Assembly (NCBI GenBank): GCA_029571495.1
Contig: JAKPSO010000798.1
Coordinates: 1-6,640, forward strand
Source of the DNA: Pseudomonadota bacterium
GTDB lineage: Bacteria; Pseudomonadota; Gammaproteobacteria; Burkholderiales; Casimicrobiaceae
Direction: 5' to 3'
DNA length: 6,640 nucleotides
The position numbers and the translations under genes are program-made. Numbering within the stretch: position 1 is the stretch's first letter; every line of letters starts with the position of its first letter. This document shows, in pieces, positions 1 to 6,237 of the stretch. Below the pieces are notes generated by a model. That model was not told where the DNA came from. It did no database searches and saw only the letters and a list, made by a program, of their open reading frames with translations.

Positions 1-213
1 TGCAACGTCGCGGGCGGTGGGGCGGCGTTCGTCGCATGGCTCAAAACGCTCAAGCTGCAAGTGGGTATCCAAGGCGGCTTGGCGGCGCACGGCGTAACCG
101 CCACCGACCTGCCACGGCTAGTGGACATCGCCACCAAGGACATCTGCCACCAAACCAACCCGCGCCCGTGCAGCGCGGCGGACTTTGAGCGACTGTTCCT
201 TGGCGCGATGTAA
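1..213 (+). CDS. Iron-containing alcohol dehydrogenase, C-terminal 70 residues (5' end outside window)
   Basis: This is the tail of a group III (iron-type) NAD(P)-dependent alcohol dehydrogenase, a cytoplasmic enzyme that interconverts alcohols and aldehydes. The visible 70 residues are in frame from the first base and end at TAA 211-213. They show the usual helical C-terminus of the family: an 'FVAWLKTLKLQVGI' helix, an 'L...GV...DL..LV..A' segment, then the signature 'CHQTNPRP' and a closing 'ADFERLFLGAM'. In this family the metal ligands and nucleotide-binding residues lie upstream, so they cannot be checked here. An aldehyde dehydrogenase starts 28 bases downstream on the same strand, which suggests a two-step alcohol to acid oxidation in one transcript. 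The family call is firm; substrate and exact gene name cannot be given. Confidence 0.85.
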   Translation, partial: CNVAGGGAAFVAWLKTLKLQVGIQGGLAAHGVTATDLPRLVDIATKDICHQTNPRPCSAADFERLFLGAM

Positions 214-241
214 CAACACTCTGACTGACGCAACCTTCGCC

Positions 242-1618
242 ATGACCACACTTTCCGTTACCAATCCCGCCACCGGCTCCTGCATCCGCGTTGTCCCGGC
301 GGACGACGCCACCACCGTCGCCGCCAAAGCGTCTCAGGCGCGCGCAGCGCAACCACGTTGGCACGCGGTGCCGCTCGCCGAACGCAAAGCCTGCATCGAA
401 CGATTTCGGGCGCTTGTCGTGCGCGACCTTGAGTCGCTCGCCGCCACGCTCACTCGCGACATGGGCAAGCCCGTCGCGCAAGCTCGCAATGAACTCAACG
501 GTCTCCTAGGGCGCATCGACTTTTTCCTCGGTGCGGTGAGCGCGTCGACCGCAACGGAAACGGTGTTCGACGAAGGCGGAATGTGTGAACAAATCGAGCA
601 CGCACCACTCGGCGTCGTCGCCAATATTTCCGCCTGGAACTACCCCTGGTTTGTCGGCGGCAACGTCTTTGTGCCGGCGCTTCTCACCGGCAATGCCGTG
701 CTCTACAAGCCGTCGGAATTTGCCACGATGACCGGGCTAGAAATCGCTCGTCTACTGCACGAAGCGGGAATTCCATCAGACGTTTTCATTCCGATCATCG
801 GCGATGGTGCTGCCGGCGCAGCATTGCTCGAACAACGCATTGATGGCCTCTTCTTCACAGGCTCGTACGCCACGGGCGCAAAGATCGCGCAAACACTCGC
901 GGGGCGCATGGTTAAGCTGCAACTCGAACTCGGCGGCAAAGACCCGAGCTACGTCTGCGCCGACGCAAACGTGGCCAACGCGGTTGCTTCACTCTCTGAC
1001 GGCGCGATGTACAACACGGGCCAGAGCTGCTGTTCGGTCGAGCGCATCTATGTGCACGCATCCATCTACGATGAATTCGTCGCTCAATTTGTCGCCGCCG
1101 TGCGTGGATTCGTCGTCGGCGACCCGATGGACAGTGGCACGTATATCGGCGCCATCACGCGCGCGCCGCAGCTTGACGTGCTTGAAGCACAGGTCGCCGA
1201 TGCGCTCGCCAAGGGTGCAACGCTTTGCTGTGGCGGTCGCCGTCTGCCGGGGCCCGGAAATTGGTTTGCGCCGACAGTGTTCTCGAACGTCGATCATTCG
1301 ATGGAACTCATGCGCGAAGAGAGCTTCGGACCCATCATCGGCATCCAAAAGGTGAGCGACGACGATGAAGCCATCGCGCTCATCAACGACACGCGTTACG
1401 GGCTTACGGCGGGTGTTTACACACCGGACGAAGCACGTGCGCGCGGGATTTTGTCGCGAGTAAATGCCGGCAGCGTTTACTGGAACTGCTGCGACCGCGT
1501 CAGTCCACGCCTGCCGTGGAGTGGCTATGGCGACTCTGGCGTCGGCCTCACGCTTTCCACCTACGGCATCCAGACCTTTTGCCGTCCCAAGGCTTGGCAC
1601 CTGCGTAGCGCCTCCTGA
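242..1618 (+). CDS. NAD(P)-dependent aldehyde dehydrogenase (ALDH superfamily), 458 aa
   Basis: The enzyme oxidises an aldehyde to the carboxylic acid using NAD(P)+ in the cytoplasm. Family hallmarks are present in order: oxyanion Asn133 in 'AWNYPW', cofactor-contacting Lys156 in 'LYKPSE', the 'FFTGS' turn near 204-208, general base Glu229 in 'LELGGKDP', nucleophile Cys263 in 'GQSCCS', and 'EESFGP' at 359-364. Length of 458 aa fits a compact bacterial ALDH. I chose ATG 242 because the protein then opens with the typical 'V.NPATG' segment; an in-frame TTG at 185 would overlap the upstream gene by 29 bases. No strong Shine-Dalgarno is visible. The strongly conserved 'NISAWNYP' and 'GNAVLYKPSEFATMTG' stretches recall lactaldehyde/succinate-semialdehyde-type ALDHs, but the substrate is not decided by sequence. 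The stop overlaps the next start (TGATG), implying translational coupling. Cysteine pairs occur at 263/264, 329/330 and 416/417. Confidence 0.93.
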   Translation: MTTLSVTNPATGSCIRVVPADDATTVAAKASQARAAQPRWHAVPLAERKACIERFRALVVRDLESLAATLTRDMGKPVAQARNELNGLLGRIDFFLGAVSASTATETVFDEGGMCEQIEHAPLGVVANISAWNYPWFVGGNVFVPALLTGNAVLYKPSEFATMTGLEIARLLHEAGIPSDVFIPIIGDGAAGAALLEQRIDGLFFTGSYATGAKIAQTLAGRMVKLQLELGGKDPSYVCADANVANAVASLSDGAMYNTGQSCCSVERIYVHASIYDEFVAQFVAAVRGFVVGDPMDSGTYIGAITRAPQLDVLEAQVADALAKGATLCCGGRRLPGPGNWFAPTVFSNVDHSMELMREESFGPIIGIQKVSDDDEAIALINDTRYGLTAGVYTPDEARARGILSRVNAGSVYWNCCDRVSPRLPWSGYGDSGVGLTLSTYGIQTFCRPKAWHLRSAS

Positions 1619-2283
1619 TGCCGCTGCGCCTCGCGCTATTTGATCTCGACCACACGCTGCTCACGGGCGACAGCGATGTGCTTTGGTGCGATTTCTTGAT
1701 TGCTCGCGGACTGTTGGACCGAGACACATTCTCGGCGCGCAACTGCGACATGGAAACTCGTTACAAGGCTGGAACCGTTGGCGTGCGCGAGTTCAGCGAG
1801 TTCTACGTCGGCACGCTCACCGGTCACGCGCCGGCTTCGCTCGACACCTTGCGCCGTGACTTTCTGGCGCAAGAAATCGTTCCGCGTATTCCGGCGGCGG
1901 CGCATGCGCTCGTCAAGCAACATCTCGGTGCAAATGACTTGGTCGTCATGACGACGGCGACGAATCGCTTCATCACCGAGTTGACGGCTGCGCACTTCAA
2001 CATCGAGCACCTTTTGGCGACCGAACCCGAAATCGTCGACGGGCGCTTCACTGGCCGCACACAAGGGACGCTCAATATGCGTGACGGGAAAGTCGAGCGC
2101 CTGCGCGCATGGTTGGATGCACGCGGACAATCGCTCGCCGATTTTGCGTCAACGGCCTACAGCGATTCGATCAATGATCTGCCGTTGCTGCTCGCGGTCA
2201 ACGTTCCGATTGCCGTCGATCCCGACGCAAAACTCGCCGCATGGGCAGCGTCAAATGGACACCGCGTGATTCGCCTGCGCTAA
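1618..2283 (+). CDS. HAD-superfamily subclass IB phosphatase (SerB-like fold), 221 aa
   Basis: A soluble Mg2+-dependent phosphomonoesterase of the HAD-IB group, which includes phosphoserine phosphatase and related hydrolases. All four HAD motifs are visible. Motif I is D9-L-D11-H-T, with D9 the nucleophile and D11 the acid/base. Motif II is the Thr pair at 112-113 after a hydrophobic strand. Motif III is Lys158 in 'RDGKVERL'. Motif IV is D183 and D187 in 'YSDSINDLPLL'. A helical cap insert lies between about residues 16 and 85, as expected for subclass I. Length is normal for the hypothetical HAD-IB subfamily often annotated loosely as phosphoserine or histidinol phosphatase. ATG 1618 shares its A with the ALDH stop, so it is probably translated by re-initiation. 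Whether it acts in the same pathway as the dehydrogenases is inference from position only. Confidence 0.9.
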   Translation: MPLRLALFDLDHTLLTGDSDVLWCDFLIARGLLDRDTFSARNCDMETRYKAGTVGVREFSEFYVGTLTGHAPASLDTLRRDFLAQEIVPRIPAAAHALVKQHLGANDLVVMTTATNRFITELTAAHFNIEHLLATEPEIVDGRFTGRTQGTLNMRDGKVERLRAWLDARGQSLADFASTAYSDSINDLPLLLAVNVPIAVDPDAKLAAWAASNGHRVIRLR

Positions 2284-2297
2284 CCACGCGCAGGCGA
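2271..2297. terminator. 10-bp perfect hairpin across the phosphatase stop codon, putative (possibly bidirectional) terminator
   Basis: TCGCCTGCGC (2271-2280) pairs perfectly with GCGCAGGCGA (2288-2297) around a 7-base loop, TAACCAC, that contains the TAA stop. It lies between two convergent genes, where it could end both transcripts. There is no T-tract on either side, so it is not a canonical intrinsic terminator; it may act as an mRNA 3'-end stabiliser or a Rho-assisted stop. Confidence 0.5.
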
Positions 2298-2308
2298 CCC
2301 AAGCCCGG

Positions 2309-2324
2309 CGCCAAATCGATGGCG
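2309..2324. repeat. Minor 5-bp inverted repeat in the convergent gap
   Basis: CGCCA (2309-2313) and TGGCG (2320-2324) flank a 6-base loop, 11 bases after the larger hairpin. With that hairpin it is the only structure I see in the 81-base gap between the phosphatase and the Nudix gene. The stem is short and could be chance. Confidence 0.25.
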
Positions 2325-2364
2325 AACGCGATAGATAGTTGAGCGCGCTGAGTGAGCGACGGAA

Positions 2365-3168
2365 TCAGGAATAGCCGAGCGCTGCGGCAATCACGAGTCC
2401 CGCTTCGAGCGTGAATTTCCCGGCCGCGACCCCCGCTTCGAGTGACGCGCGCGGCACTTTAGCGAATTGCGCAACTTCACCGTCTTGATTTTTCGGTGCG
2501 AGGTTCGCGGGCACCGTCGCGCGATACCAATCGATGCGTTCGCGGATGTACCCGGCGACGCCGTCGTTCGTTGGCCGATGAATCTGCACCATGCCGCCGT
2601 ACGCGAGGCCAAACATATCGCCGACGTGCAGGCCCGCCTCCTCCCACGTTTCACGCTCCAGCGCAGTCTCGAGCGTGTCTACCGCGGTCACCATACCGCC
2701 CATGAGCGTGTCCCATTGGCCGGGGTCGTTCGCCTTTGTGAGCGCGCGCTGCTGCACCCAAAAATGTCCGTCGTTGGTTTCGCCGACGAGATGCACGGCG
2801 CGCGTTTGCAATCCCAGCGGCCGCACCGCCGCACGTTCAATCGTGCCCAAGCGATGACCGCGCACGTCGAGCACCGCCAGCTGCTCGTTGCGCCACTGAT
2901 GCGCGATGTTCAGTTCGCGCATCACGAGCGCAACCCGCGCGAGCGATTCCGTGAGATCGCCGTCGATGTGCCATGCATCGCCCGACGCATCGCGGCGCAC
3001 TACGGTTTGTCGCTGATAGTCGAACGCATGCGCGATGCGCTGCATCACCGCGTTCTCGGCGTCACCGATTTCCACCCCGCCCCAGCGCACGGACGCGCGA
3101 TCACGCAGCGGCGGTTCGTCGGAAAGCGCGCGGATTCGGAGCACCCAGTCGGGCGTGGCTTTGAGCAT
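2365..3168 (-). CDS. Nudix hydrolase with N-terminal DUF4743-like region (Tnr3-like family), 267 aa
   Basis: Nudix enzymes cleave nucleoside-diphosphate-X type compounds with Mg2+ or Mn2+. Residues 1 to about 115 match the DUF4743-type N-terminal region ('WVLRI....EPPLRDR' and 'AFDYQRQ'). Residues about 120-267 form the Nudix fold. The Nudix box runs from G158 to L180: G158, then D164 where the consensus has Glu, then R172-E173, E176-E177 and G179. The metal-binding REx2EE core is intact. Fungal and plant members of this Tnr3-like family remove oxidised forms of thiamine diphosphate; that role is a plausible transfer, not shown here. ATG 3168 gives the expected N-terminus, but the preceding bases (CGCCGCAACGCC) contain no clear ribosome-binding site. 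It is transcribed convergently with the phosphatase and divergently from the TPR protein gene, so it is probably a single-gene unit. Confidence 0.9.
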   Translation of the reverse strand: MLKATPDWVLRIRALSDEPPLRDRASVRWGGVEIGDAENAVMQRIAHAFDYQRQTVVRRDASGDAWHIDGDLTESLARVALVMRELNIAHQWRNEQLAVLDVRGHRLGTIERAAVRPLGLQTRAVHLVGETNDGHFWVQQRALTKANDPGQWDTLMGGMVTAVDTLETALERETWEEAGLHVGDMFGLAYGGMVQIHRPTNDGVAGYIRERIDWYRATVPANLAPKNQDGEVAQFAKVPRASLEAGVAAGKFTLEAGLVIAAALGYS

Positions 3169-3200
3169 GGCGTTGCGGCGGCGTGATGGACGGATGCGTG

Positions 3201-3206
3201 ATCATA
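3201..3206 (-). promoter_or_regulatory. Possible -10 box of the Nudix gene
   Basis: Read on the minus strand, TATGAT (3206 to 3201) lies 32 bases upstream of the Nudix ATG and differs from TATAAT at one position. No convincing -35 hexamer sits 16-18 bases further upstream, so the call is weak. Confidence 0.25.
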
Positions 3207-3235
3207 AGCGCAACGAAAACTGCTCGCCCTGACGC

Positions 3236-3248
3236 GCGTGTCACACGC
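3236..3248. repeat. 13-bp odd palindrome GCGTGT-C-ACACGC in the divergent intergenic region
   Basis: Six-base arms (3236-3241 and 3243-3248) are perfectly complementary around one central C. The spacing is too tight for an RNA hairpin, so a dimeric regulator site is the likelier reading. It lies about 30 bases upstream of the putative Nudix -10 box and about 200 bases upstream of the TPR gene. The regulator is unknown and chance is possible. Confidence 0.3.
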
Positions 3249-3265
3249 TACGAAGGCGAATCGTG

Positions 3266-3386
3266 TACAGCTTTTGGCTCTATCGACCAGCGGACGGTCG
3301 TTATCACCTATTTTTTTATGTTGTCGACTTACGTCATTTTTCACGAACAAGCGCCGCTGAGCGGTCGTTAGCGTAGAAAAGCTGTA
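3266..3386. repeat. 121-bp A+T-richer segment bounded by a 10-bp perfect inverted repeat
   Basis: TACAGCTTTT (3266-3275) and AAAAGCTGTA (3377-3386) are exact inverted copies. Inside lie a 5-bp hairpin (CGACC 3284-3288 with GGTCG 3296-3300), a run of seven T (3311-3317), an odd palindrome CCGCT-G-AGCGG (3354-3364) and a direct repeat GGTCGTTA (3296-3303 and 3363-3370). Base composition is clearly lower in GC than the flanking genes. No target-site duplication flanks the ends. It could be a structured RNA, a regulatory region or a small non-coding mobile-type element; the sequence does not decide. Confidence 0.4.
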
Positions 3387-3432
3387 ACCCGCATCTGTGC
3401 GCACTGCACCACAACGCGCGCACGGAACTTGC

Positions 3433-3438
3433 GACAAT
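3433..3438 (+). promoter_or_regulatory. Possible -10 box (GACAAT) giving a leaderless or very short-leader transcript
   Basis: GACAAT in the context TTGCGACAATCG lies only 6 bases upstream of ATG 3445. Transcription would start at or next to the start codon, which fits the absence of a Shine-Dalgarno sequence. The -35 region around 3410-3416 is poor, so confidence is low. Confidence 0.3.
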
Positions 3439-3444
3439 CGCGCC

Positions 3445-5211
3445 ATGCCGTTCTCGCCGCCTGACGAACAAATCGAACTTGAGCTGAACCGAATCATCGC
3501 CAGCCCGACGTTCGCGCGCGCCGCGAGGCAGCGGGCGCTGCTGCAATACCTCGTCGCGGCACGACGCACGCCCGGGCTCATGCGCGTGAAGGAGAGCGCG
3601 ATTGCGCTGGACGTGTTCGAGCGCGACGCCGCGAAGTACGACTCGGCAACCGACGGCATCGTGCGCGTCTCGATCAATCGGCTGCGCGAAATGCTGGATC
3701 GCTACTACGAACACGAGGGTGCGCAATGCACACTGCGCTTCGAGATTGCGCTCGGAAGCTACCTACCGGTGCTGCGCCGCGCGACGCCCGGAACGTTGCC
3801 GCCGATGCCGCGCATTGCGGTGCTGCCGCTCGCGAACTTCACCGGCGAGCCAAACAATGACGCGCTCTGCGACGGCCTGACCGAGGACATCATTGACGCG
3901 CTCACGCGCGTGCCTGACATTCGCGTCATCGCGCGCACGTCGAGTTTTCGTTTCAAGGGCCAATCAAGAGACATTCGCGAGATCGCAAAAGCGCTGCAAG
4001 TCGAAGCGTTGCTCGAAGGCAGTGTGCAGCAAGTCGGGGAACGTCTACGTGTGACGGCGCAGTTGATACTCGGCAGCGACGGGACACATTTGTGGAGTCA
4101 CGCGTTTCACTTCGCGCCGCACGAGCGCGAGGGAATGCAACGCGCCGTGGTTGACATCATGCTGCGCGCGCTCGGTAAGCGTTCCGCAGACGCCATCGCG
4201 GACGCGGACGCACTGCCCGCGCCGGGCGTTTCTATCGAAGTACAACGACTTATTGACCAAGCGCGCGGGCTCAATCTCACGCAAGTCCCGGACAATTTAG
4301 CCTACGCCGAAACCCTCGCGCAACGCGCCACCGAGCTTGCGCCGGCGCATGCCGACGCCTGGTTCGTGCTGTCGATGGTGCGCTACTCGCGACGCGCACT
4401 GTTCGTGGCAGCGCGATCGGGGCAGACGATCGCTTCGGTGCGCGAGGCGCTGGATCGCGCGCTTGCGCTAGACCCACAAAATGCGCAGGCCATTTCGCTC
4501 TCCGCGTACTTGTTGATCACAGACGAAAAGCGCTGGGACGACGCGCTCGTGCGCGTGCAACAGGCCGTCGCGCTTGCGCCGAACCACGCTGGTGTCAATG
4601 GGCGCCACGCGTTCATTCAGCTGTGTTTCGGACATTTCGAAAACGCGGTGCAAGCCTACGCGCATGTCTTTTCGCTCGATCCGCTCGCGCCCCCAGCGCG
4701 CTATCACTACGCGTTGGCACTCGCCTGCGCGGGACGCTTTGATGAAGCCACTGCTTGCCTCGACGCGGGTGCGGAAGCGCTTGGCGAGTCGATCATGCAG
4801 CGTGAAATCCAATGCGGCGTACTCGAGCTTCGCGGCGACATCACCGCCGCGAGTGACTACGCAGAGGCGACGCTTGCACTTCACCCGCCGTCCACCATCA
4901 TCGCGATGCACGCAGGCTACTGCCGCGCCGCCAAGGGCGACGTAGCGGGTGCGCGGGACCTCGCGGAGCGCATCACGCGCTCAAGCAGCGTCCCGCAACA
5001 CTATGCGCACATGTACATCGCGAGCGGCAACGGCGATGCCGACGTGTTCTTCGAACACGCACTGGCGATTGCCGAAGCGCGCGAGCCGCAGCTCCTGCTC
5101 GTGCCCGCGCAACCGCTGTTCAGGCGCTTTCACAGCGACGCGCGTTGGCCGCAGGTGCTCGCGAAAATTGGGTTCCCGACGGACACACAACGCCGCGCGC
5201 TCACCCCATAA
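3445..5211 (+). CDS. Winged-helix-like / TolB-like / TPR three-module protein, putative regulator, 588 aa
   Basis: Module 1 (about 5-112) has the pattern 'L.RI.ASPTF.RA.RQ..LL.YLV', 'VKE..IALDVFERD', 'D.IVRVSINRLREML..YY' and 'GSYLPV'. This recurs at the N-terminus of many TPR proteins and resembles a winged-helix DNA-binding fold. Module 2 (about 122-223) is TolB/FlgO-like: 'RIAVLPLANFTG', 'DGLTEDIIDAL', 'VIARTSSFRFKG', then 'LLEGSVQQ....RVTAQLI' and 'THLWS'. Module 3 (about 284-511) is a TPR solenoid with near 34-residue units beginning at about 284, 331, 363, 397, 431, 465 and 499. The end 'FHSDARWPQVLAKIGFP' is the usual close of this architecture. No transmembrane helix or signal peptide is visible, and no cyclase catalytic domain, although homologues are often labelled adenylate cyclase. 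I chose ATG 3445 over GTG 3397. A regulatory or scaffold role is inference. Confidence 0.85.
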   Translation: MPFSPPDEQIELELNRIIASPTFARAARQRALLQYLVAARRTPGLMRVKESAIALDVFERDAAKYDSATDGIVRVSINRLREMLDRYYEHEGAQCTLRFEIALGSYLPVLRRATPGTLPPMPRIAVLPLANFTGEPNNDALCDGLTEDIIDALTRVPDIRVIARTSSFRFKGQSRDIREIAKALQVEALLEGSVQQVGERLRVTAQLILGSDGTHLWSHAFHFAPHEREGMQRAVVDIMLRALGKRSADAIADADALPAPGVSIEVQRLIDQARGLNLTQVPDNLAYAETLAQRATELAPAHADAWFVLSMVRYSRRALFVAARSGQTIASVREALDRALALDPQNAQAISLSAYLLITDEKRWDDALVRVQQAVALAPNHAGVNGRHAFIQLCFGHFENAVQAYAHVFSLDPLAPPARYHYALALACAGRFDEATACLDAGAEALGESIMQREIQCGVLELRGDITAASDYAEATLALHPPSTIIAMHAGYCRAAKGDVAGARDLAERITRSSSVPQHYAHMYIASGNGDADVFFEHALAIAEAREPQLLLVPAQPLFRRFHSDARWPQVLAKIGFPTDTQRRALTP

Positions 5212-6181
5212 TTTCGATCTCGGCGTGCTCCGGCTTGACCTCGCGGCCATCGATCCACACGTGCGCTGCACCGTTTTGCAGTGTCACCTTCAGGTCCATC
5301 GCGCCGGCCAGCGGAGCGCCATTCATAAAGCCTTGGCCTTTGTGATCGTGCGCAAATAGCTTGAAGTGATTGCCCGCATAGACAATGTCCGCTTGCACCG
5401 AATGCACGGGCTTGATGATCTGCCCGTTCACGCTCACGTCCCAATGAAAGTGCTGTGAATCGTGCGGCGTTTTGGGCTCAACTCGGTGCGGCACGTTGGG
5501 GATCTTTCCGTGACCACCGCCACCGCCTCCGGCGCCGTACCCAGACATCATCATCGCCATCGTGCCGGTTTGTCCCGATGGACCCGCCGCTGCGGTGCCG
5601 CGCCCGGCCGAGCGGACGAGATGCATCGTAATGTTGTTCGAGTGTTTCCCGCGCGCCATGCCGAACGCGTGGCCGTGCGAAATCATGATCGCGCTGCGGT
5701 GAACGTCTGCTGCGTGCGCCGCACCTAAGACGAGCGGGCGACGAATTTCGAGAAACTTGCCAGGGAACGTCGCCCGATGCGAGCGAAACCACACCAAGCT
5801 GCCGCTCCCGGCGTCGGCGATCTGATCGCCGTTATCCACGGCAATGCCAATATGTGTGATCGAACCGCGCGGCCACGGTCCGTCTGCTGTGTCGTGGAAA
5901 AAAACGAGATCCCCCGGTTGCTGCGATCTTACAACCGGCCCAACTTCGTCGCCCGCCATCGAGTCCGCAAACCATTTGCCCGGTCCAACGTGGATGCCCG
6001 TGCGCACGTAGTACGGCACGGTCGTCACTATCGGCAAGCCGTCCTTCTTTCCGGTAGCGCGCTCAAAGCACCATCGAACGAACGACGCGCAATACGGGCT
6101 CTCTCCGTACCCCGCCCGTGAAAACGTACGCCCGCGCCAACTGGCAGCGGCTTTGAGTACTGCATTTGCTGATGTGGACAT
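5201..6181 (-). CDS. NlpC/P60-type cysteine peptidase domain fused through a Gly-rich linker to an unrecognised His-rich C-terminal domain, 326 aa
   Basis: Residues about 5-150 look like an NlpC/P60 (papain-like) domain, whose members usually cut peptide bonds in cell-wall peptides. The putative nucleophile is Cys31 in 'YCASFVRW', 'QPGDLVFF' (88-95) is the typical strand motif, His110 sits in 'ITHIGIAV', and Asp123 may be the third polar residue. Residues about 203-228 form a Gly/Met-rich linker with six consecutive glycines (218-223). Residues about 235-326 are beta-rich and match no family I recognise. The part after residue 154 carries 17 histidines against 4 before it, suggesting metal or acidic-site binding. 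No signal peptide, lipobox or transmembrane helix is visible, so cell-wall access would need another export route. A GGGAG ribosome-binding site supports ATG 6181. The 3' end overlaps the TPR gene by 11 bases. Confidence 0.8.
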   Translation of the reverse strand: MSTSANAVLKAAASWRGRTFSRAGYGESPYCASFVRWCFERATGKKDGLPIVTTVPYYVRTGIHVGPGKWFADSMAGDEVGPVVRSQQPGDLVFFHDTADGPWPRGSITHIGIAVDNGDQIADAGSGSLVWFRSHRATFPGKFLEIRRPLVLGAAHAADVHRSAIMISHGHAFGMARGKHSNNITMHLVRSAGRGTAAAGPSGQTGTMAMMMSGYGAGGGGGGHGKIPNVPHRVEPKTPHDSQHFHWDVSVNGQIIKPVHSVQADIVYAGNHFKLFAHDHKGQGFMNGAPLAGAMDLKVTLQNGAAHVWIDGREVKPEHAEIEIMG

Positions 6182-6190
6182 GCTGTTTTG

Positions 6191-6195
6191 CTCCC
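6191..6195 (-). promoter_or_regulatory. Ribosome-binding site GGGAG of the NlpC/P60 gene
   Basis: On the minus strand GGGAG ends 9 bases before ATG 6181 (GGGAGCAAAACAGC then ATG). It is the clearest Shine-Dalgarno in the window and fixes the start of this gene. Confidence 0.65.
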
Positions 6196-6237
6196 AGATA
6201 AGCGGTGCTGAGCAGCGTTTGCGCAGCGCCAGATTCC

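Noticed and set aside
185..241. Upstream TTG start for the aldehyde dehydrogenase
   Set aside because: It would overlap the alcohol dehydrogenase by 29 bases and add 19 residues without ALDH character; ATG 242 gives the normal N-terminus.
989..1600. 203-codon open frame on the minus strand inside the aldehyde dehydrogenase gene
   Set aside because: Antisense shadow of a well-supported ALDH; low-complexity Arg-rich product.
2467..3186. 239-codon open frame on the plus strand opposite the Nudix gene
   Set aside because: It lies antisense to a clear Nudix hydrolase, its product is rich in Arg/His with no recognisable motif, and such long antisense frames are expected in GC-rich DNA.
3284..3317. 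Intrinsic terminator from the CGACC/GGTCG hairpin and the seven-T run
   Set aside because: The stem is only 5 bp and the T run starts 10 bases after it, too far for a standard terminator; no gene ends just upstream on the plus strand.
3183..3371. 62-codon plus-strand frame in the divergent gap
   Set aside because: No ribosome-binding site, mixed composition and no recognisable motif; the region is better explained as non-coding with inverted repeats.
3397..3444. Upstream GTG start for the TPR protein
   Set aside because: The added 16 residues do not resemble the conserved N-terminal module, and a -10-like box would lie inside the extension.
3045..3677. 210-codon minus-strand frame spanning the intergenic gap and the starts of two genes
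   Set aside because: It overlaps the Nudix N-terminus on the same strand in another frame and the TPR gene on the other strand; no family features.
5508..5545. CCACCGCC-type repeated DNA as a possible repeat element
   Set aside because: It is the coding strand complement of the glycine-rich linker of the peptidase, so codon-level repetition explains it.
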